The translations under genes were made by a program, and so were the position numbers. DNA of 12,826 nt. Origin: Smittium culicis. Taxonomy: Eukaryota; Kickxellomycota; Harpellomycetes; Harpellales; Legeriomycetaceae. The DNA is taken from contig LSSN01006057.1 of assembly GCA_001970855.1 (NCBI GenBank), forward strand, positions 1-12,826. The letters are read 5' to 3'. Shown here piece by piece: positions 8,530-12,826 of the stretch (position 1 is its first letter; every line of letters begins with the position of its first letter). The notes under the pieces are model-generated. The model ran no database searches. It was given only the letters and a program-made list of their open reading frames with translations, and had not been told where the DNA came from.

Positions 8530-8800
8530 TTAATTAAATCGTTGTATAATCGGATAGGGAAATTTAAGCAATCTGTTCAAAGATTTATTATCGGATTTTC
8601 GATAATAGATTTTATTACCAACATCCAAAAAAAAATTTTTTTCCTGGAAATTTTACATAGTTGTGCCTTAAGTTTTAGTATTAACTTGAGGCATATTAGA
8701 ATTTTTATTTTCTTTGAATTTTTTTACACGATTAATCGGATTTTTAAGCATTGATTGTGCCAATTTACACACCAGCCAATGGTACCTTCCCAACCAAATT
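8530..8800 (-). pseudogene. Integrase C-terminal GPY/F-like module, degenerate
   Basis: Minus-strand codons ending at the stop 8530-8532 read FLDVGNKIYYRKSDNK, then LNRLLKFPYPIIQRFN. This fits the pattern at the end of Ty3/gypsy integrases: a V-G-D-x-V-y-y-r-k strand, a gap, then G-P-Y/F followed by a hydrophobic strand. The Gly of GPY is replaced by Phe. Upstream in the same frame, after two stops, comes a Lys/Asn-rich helix-like stretch (LAQSMLKNPINRVKKFKENK), as expected for the region before this module. Identity is from pattern recognition only. Confidence 0.45.
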
Positions 8801-8903
8801 GAATAAAAAAACCTAATACGCTTCTTTTATTTTAAAATTTATTAAATTATTATTTTATTAAAATATGTAGTACTAAAAGAATTAAATCATCCAGTATTGA
8901 TGG

Positions 8904-8929
8904 GCCAACCTAATAAGCTTTCGGTTGGC
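8904..8929. repeat. Inverted repeat, 7-bp arms
   Basis: GCCAACC (8904-8910) and GGTTGGC (8923-8929) are perfect complements around a 12-nt loop. On the minus strand the surrounding text reads KLIRLAHQYW, which resembles the start of an integrase H-H-C-C zinc domain. The repeat may therefore be incidental to decayed coding sequence. Confidence 0.45.
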
Positions 8930-9297
8930 AGTTATACATTTTAATACTGCGTTTAAACCCGTTTAATAACAATTCAAAATATTCAAAAAAACATTTTTAT
9001 AAGAAAATTGGTAAATTCTGCTAGTTCAATTATAGCCCCAAATGGTACAAATGAGAAAAATTGTAATTATACCATATAATATTATTACTAAAATTTTATT
9101 AGAATGAAATAAAAAATCTATAAAAATATTCTTATAAAAGACTTTTGAATTAAGTTTTGTATTATGACTAATGATTTTTATATAGGCTTTTAGATCATAT
9201 AAACCACAATCAAAATTAAACGAATTTGATGATATCCTCAAAAATTTTCAATTTGCAAGCGCTTTTTTTTATATATATTGTAATTTATATACTTATA

Positions 9298-9650
9298 TTA
9301 TGCTATTTTTATTACAGTATGTTTGCTTTTATCTACAAAAATAATTTTTTTTGGGATTTTAAATTCAGTATATTTGGTTACTTTAATTTTTATTATCTCT
9401 AAAATATTAAACCACGTTTGGAACGTTGGTTTTCTATTTCCAACACATATTATTTTTCTTTTTGAGCCAATTTCACCATTGTAATATTTAATATCGGAGA
9501 GTAATGTTAACTCGTTTATTTTACTGTTTTTCGTTCTCTTAAAATCCAAGTTTTTATGACTTTTTATAAGTACATTATTCAAAAACTTTAATTAGGTCTT
9601 TCATAGATATATTATTCTCTGCTTTTCCATGTCCAAAATATTTATTTTAG
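9298..9650 (-). pseudogene. Retropepsin (aspartic protease) domain of gypsy-like element, frameshifted
   Basis: Retropepsins cleave the Gag-Pol polyprotein using a D-T/S-G triad per subunit. On the minus strand the text KPKINILD ends with Asp at 9631-9633. In the adjacent frame the text directly continues as GKAENNISMKDLIKVFE, the usual sequence after the triad (here DTG-x-A-x-x-x-I-S). The bases between fit a one-base loss in the active-site codons. After a second frame change, an open stretch of about 94 codons to 9298 gives DIKYYNGEIGSKRK and, near its end, KKIIFVDKSKHTVIK. This matches the later protease strand that normally leads to ILG-x-D-W-L, which is missing. The domain is inactive. 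Confidence 0.5.
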
Positions 9651-10279
9651 GCTTAATTTTTTATAACTAAACTTTTCCAAAAAATAAAATACAATTGAGA
9701 CTCAGCATCTAATAATCTAATCCCATTTATTTGATTATTTTTATTAATACCCTATACGCCGCTAAATTTTTCCTAACACCTCAAATAAATTCACGAATTT
9801 ATTTCTTTTAAATTAATTACAAAATCCTAGTCAAAAGTTAGAAAATGGAACATATATCAAATTCAAGGCAGTTCAAAATGCTTGGAGAATTAATTCCCCA
9901 AATTTAAATATTTAATATTTGCATATCTATAAAAAATGGTTTATATTTTTTTAATTTCTGCTCGTCTTTATGAGTTTTCTTATATTTAATTCTAATAAAA
10001 ATACTCATATTTCTGTATTGATAATAAAAAGATTAATTATTAAAAAAATTATTGGTATTTTAGCATTTACAGTTTATTATTTTTTGAAAATTCGAGATTG
10101 ATTTTACTTCATATTTCACAGATCTTTGATTTTTTTTTATGAATATAATAATATCATTATTAATTTTGGTGAGGATAGAAATATCGCCTCTATATTCAAG
10201 GAATTAATTTTTGTGTTTACAATAGAGTACAACATTATTATTTTTTTTCAATAATGATTAGTTAATAAAATTTTAATTT
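9651..10279 (-). pseudogene. Decayed stretch between gag knuckle and protease
   Basis: Minus-strand frames give short readable pieces such as EYRGDISILTKINNDIIIFI and VKYEVKSISNFQK (around 10110-10200), separated by stops and shifts. No domain is recognisable. Position and composition suggest a gag-protease linker of the same element. Confidence 0.3.
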
Positions 10280-10420
10280 TATACAATAAATGCGACAGTG
10301 TGGAAGTATTTTGATAGATTCTTGATTCAATTGTAACAAAATTTTGGTTCTACGCATTTTAATCATTTCCTTATTATTTTCGTATAAATTTTTGATTATC
10401 TCGATCTTTTTTCGATTTTC
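10280..10420 (-). pseudogene. Possible Gag C-terminus with broken CCHC zinc knuckle
   Basis: One minus frame reads ENRKKIEIIKNLYENNKEMIK. Two overlapping frames then share the text KCVEPKFCYN (Cys codon at 10336-10338) and NQESIKILPHCRIYC (Cys at about 10294-10296). Together they resemble a C-x2-C-x4-H-x4-C knuckle preceded by a Lys-rich helix, with one frame change and a lost His. Gag knuckles package element RNA. The position, before the protease, is right, but the call is tentative. Confidence 0.3.
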
Positions 10421-10675
10421 TTATAATTTTATATGCGCATAAAAAATATCAGCCATATACTGAGCTTGATTCTAATTGTCCTAATTTACCAACCAGAGTC
10501 TCGATTTCCCATTACATTTTAATCAAGACAACCTTAAAGTTAATAGCATACCTCAATTCTATTATCGAGAAAACATATATAGGTATATAAAGCAGAGATT
10601 AACCATAAAATCTCATGGTTAAGATGTTAAACATTAATCCCTTTCTATTTCCTTGCTCTTGTTCTTTTCCTAGTT

Positions 10676-10688
10676 CTAGTTTCTCTTA
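10676..10688 (+). repeat. Left target-site duplication of truncated LINE copy
   Basis: CTAGTTTCTCTTA matches CTAGATTCTCTTA at 10883-10895 in 12 of 13 positions. The two bracket exactly the segment whose composition is richer in G+C and which ends in the LINE A-run. This suits target-primed insertion with later mutation of one copy. Confidence 0.6.
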
Positions 10689-10882
10689 GTGATGGCTTCG
10701 TCAGTACTGTTATGGGGGACCATAAGGGAATACGACGTGTCGTAGGTCACTTTTTAGCGGCGGAGGGGGATCGGTTGAAAAATTATTTTTTAATATTTTT
10801 TTAACTTTTTAATTAGAATTTAATAGTTTTTATTATGCTTTTAAATTATGTTTAATAAACTCTCTGAGAAAAAAAAAAACAA
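10689..10882 (+). mobile_element. 5'-truncated LINE copy (3' end only)
   Basis: The segment shares its last 120 or so bases, including the GGAGG...TCGGT block, the T-runs, the AAACTCT motif and the A-run (10869-10879), with the tail of the large LINE at 4081-4192. Upstream, a frame is open through ATG 10712 to TAA 10802-10804 (VMGDHKGIRRVVGHFLAAEG, then DRLKNYFLIFF). I infer this is the last part of ORF2, better preserved than in the large copy. Strong 5' truncation and a terminal A-run are typical of LINE insertions. The host sequence is the minus-strand gypsy-like relic, so this insertion is the younger event. Confidence 0.75.
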
Positions 10883-10895
10883 CTAGATTCTCTTA
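10883..10895 (+). repeat. Right target-site duplication of truncated LINE copy
   Basis: CTAGATTCTCTTA starts three bases after the LINE A-run and pairs with the copy at 10676-10688, with one mismatch. Confidence 0.6.
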
Positions 10896-12826
10896 TTTTC
10901 CATAAATATTATATAATAATACTCTCTATCGCCTAGTTGATTACAAGTCACTCGAAAATAATAATTGACCATTTATTTTATTATTTAAACCTATATATTT
11001 TGAGATAACTACATTAAAATTTCCATTTTTGATATGTTAAAATCTGTTAGTTTCTAATTTTTTACAAAATCTTTTTCCAAAACTTTTTGATAGTCTTCCT
11101 TTAAATATTTAATGAAAATACTATTTTAATCCATCAGGTAATAGAAACTTGTATAGTTCCATAATTTTTTTTTTTTTCATTTGCAATTATTGATCTTTCT
11201 ATATTATCTTTTTCTCTCTGGTTACTCTCTCTAATTTTATAAGAAAATTTTTATTTGAGACAAAGTAATAGTTTTACTCGTATTACTTTTTCTATTCTCT
11301 TATGATCTTTTAATAATTTTTTATTTTCGAAATAAAGATCTTGGTTTTAGTTTAACTGTTAAAATAATACAATGAATTATTTGTAGGACCTATATCCACA
11401 TTCGCTCTATTAGAAACTGAAAGTCAATATTAAATCGTTTATACTAAATTTCTGAGATTTTAAAGCTTGCTTTCTATTTTCTTGTTTTCCACGAGATTAT
11501 AAAATTATCTCATCATAATTAATTATTTTTCTTGGTTTTAGAACAATTTCTTTGAAATTGTTATATATCTAGCTTACTGAAGCAAATACTAAATGCTTTT
11601 ATATCATCTTTGAATTTTCAGTATGATGCCATTCTACAATTATTTTACACAAATCAATACACTTTTATTTCTAAAAATATGAATTTTATTATTTTCCACT
11701 AATCTGTAAAAATTTTACCTATCATCGCTTCTTGATTGTTATTTTGAATTAACAGTATCTTTAATATTTTGTAATTTTAAATCGGTTCTAAAATTATCTT
11801 TAAACTATTAACTGTGTATAGTTTATTTTTTTGAATAAATTTATAATCAATCCCCTATTTTCATGCTCTATAATTTTCAATTGTATAAAATTTTTGATAT
11901 TTCCCATAAAACATGCCATAAGCTTGATTATTTCGTTCTAAAAATCTTTGGAGGTAATATCTTTCACTTTCATTTATCAGCTTTTGGATATAAACTTTAA
12001 AAATTCTATTTTCTATAATATTGAAATTTTTAAAAATTAATTTATTAATTTCTAATTTTATCATAAATTTATGATATTTAGATTCCCAGAAAAATTTAAG
12101 AGAAATGCAAAATTAAGGTTGATCAGCTCAATTTAATGACCATAAATTCACTATATTATCTCTATTATTCTGTTGTTGAAGCGTTTATTTTGGTTTATAT
12201 TTACTTTGTCGCTTCTAGCTAATTTTACTATATCTTTTGAGAACATTAGTGCTTATACAAAAAAAAACTCACTTATAACATTTCTCTGATCACATGCATT
12301 TTTTTCAGTCATTTTAATCAGAATTAATATCGTTTTTAAAGTTTTTGAATATTTTTTGACTTTTTTCCTTGTTTTAGGCTTTTTTTAAATTACATAATAT
12401 TTCTCTTATAGCTATGTATTTATTTGAGATTAAATTTAATATAGTGATTAATGTCTAAGCTAGTAATTGCGGTATAATAATGTTTACTTTAATATCTAAG
12501 CGCCATTCACCTTTATTATTTACATTCTGTTTTTCTATTTCGCATTCACAATTTCCGCTTAATTCTAGGAAAGATGGAAATTTATCCAATAAATTTTATT
12601 TTCTCTATTATTTATAATCACTTCCTAAAATATTTTCTACAGTTAATATTTTTTAGCTTTACCAATTTATCTTTAGTAGAAATCTAATTGAAATATTTAT
12701 TTTTATTTTTTATCAATTCTAAATTCTTAAAATGTATACACACAATTATCATTAGCATATTCTGAAAAACGGGAAATTTGTATCTTGAATTCTGATTACT
12801 CCTTTCTTTCCATTTAGCTGTTCAAT
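10896..12826 (-). pseudogene. Degenerate gag-like coding sequence
   Basis: On the minus strand one frame from 12592 to about 11570 has fewer stops than expected for such AT-rich DNA. Readable runs include LLDKFPSFLELSGNCECEIE at the start of a 45-codon open stretch (12592-12458), and a 67-codon stretch (12064-11861) with INESERYYLQRFLERNNQAY. Nearer 11000-11125 another frame gives IKYLKEDYQKVLEKDFVKN. At the window edge a further frame reads IEQLNGKKGVIRIQDTNFP. I do not recognise a domain. Position upstream of the knuckle and protease pieces suggests Gag, but another protein of the element is possible. Confidence 0.4.

Larger units (their letters stand above)
8530..12826 (-). mobile_element. 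Heavily decayed Ty3/gypsy-like LTR retrotransposon relic
   Basis: The plus strand is T-rich here, so the minus strand is A/purine-rich like the sense strand of a retroelement. Reading the minus strand from 12826 downward, scattered frames give gag-like sequence, a possible CCHC knuckle, a retropepsin and an integrase C-terminal GPY/F-like module. That is the Ty3/gypsy order. No RT motif was found and the space between protease and integrase pieces is only a few hundred bases, so a large internal deletion is likely. LTRs were not identified. A truncated LINE copy (10689-10882) lies inside it. Each fragment alone is weak; their order and orientation are the main support. Confidence 0.5.

Noticed and set aside
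8542..8754. Plus-strand open frame of 70 codons
   Set aside because: It overlaps the minus-strand integrase-like module and is rich in Phe/Ile as expected for the reverse of an A-rich coding strand.
9026..9241. Minus-strand 71-codon frame as an RNase H or integrase core remnant
   Set aside because: It lies in the right place in the gypsy-like relic, but I could not find the Asp-Glu-Asp pattern of RNase H or the D-D-E spacing of integrase, so no domain is called.
10599..10640. Possible tRNA gene around the hairpin
   Set aside because: No cloverleaf can be drawn, there is no proper A or B box, and no acceptor stem is seen.
1..12826. CRISPR array, bacterial operon or prokaryotic defence system
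   Set aside because: No regularly spaced repeats, no ribosome-binding-site-led gene clusters, and introns and LINE elements indicate a eukaryotic nuclear genome.

Overview
The window looks like AT-rich nuclear DNA from a fungus. The evidence is a spliceosomal-intron gene with a Kozak-like start, relics of two eukaryotic retrotransposon classes, and a coding island clearly richer in G+C than its flanks. An early-diverging fungus (Kickxellomycotina/Harpellales-like) is my guess from the style of the elements and of the low-complexity protein. The sequence alone does not prove it.

Layout. (1) About 1-4192, plus strand: a long, dead non-LTR (LINE-type) retrotransposon. It holds the C-terminal end of an ORF1-like frame (3-353), then ORF2 from 383. 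ORF2 has a recognisable apurinic/apyrimidinic-type endonuclease (about 765-1460), a linker, a reverse transcriptase (about 2090-2960) and a C-terminal CCHC finger (3755-3802), and the element ends in an A-tract. Stops, frameshifts and small tandem expansions interrupt it throughout. (2) 4193-6257: AT-rich intergenic DNA with no supported gene, ending in the promoter region of the one healthy gene. (3) 6258-8038, plus strand: an intact three-exon gene for a predicted 513-residue protein. The protein has a Pro/Gly/Asn/Tyr-rich N-terminus, one Gly/Ala-rich membrane-like helix, an Asn/His-rich spacer, and three MIR motifs expected to form a beta-trefoil. (4) About 8530-12826, minus strand: a strongly decayed element whose readable fragments follow Ty3/gypsy order. 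These are a long degenerate gag-like frame, a possible zinc knuckle, a retropepsin with a damaged D-T-G site, and an integrase C-terminal GPY/F-like module. No reverse transcriptase was recognised. (5) 10689-10882, plus strand: a short 5'-truncated second copy of the LINE 3' end, bounded by a 12/13 matching direct repeat and sitting inside the gypsy-like relic.

The only gene likely to be expressed is the MIR protein gene. The rest is transposon debris that records successive insertions: first the gypsy-like element, then the truncated LINE copy within it. The protein most worth follow-up is the MIR/low-complexity membrane protein, including its 48-nt in-frame middle exon.
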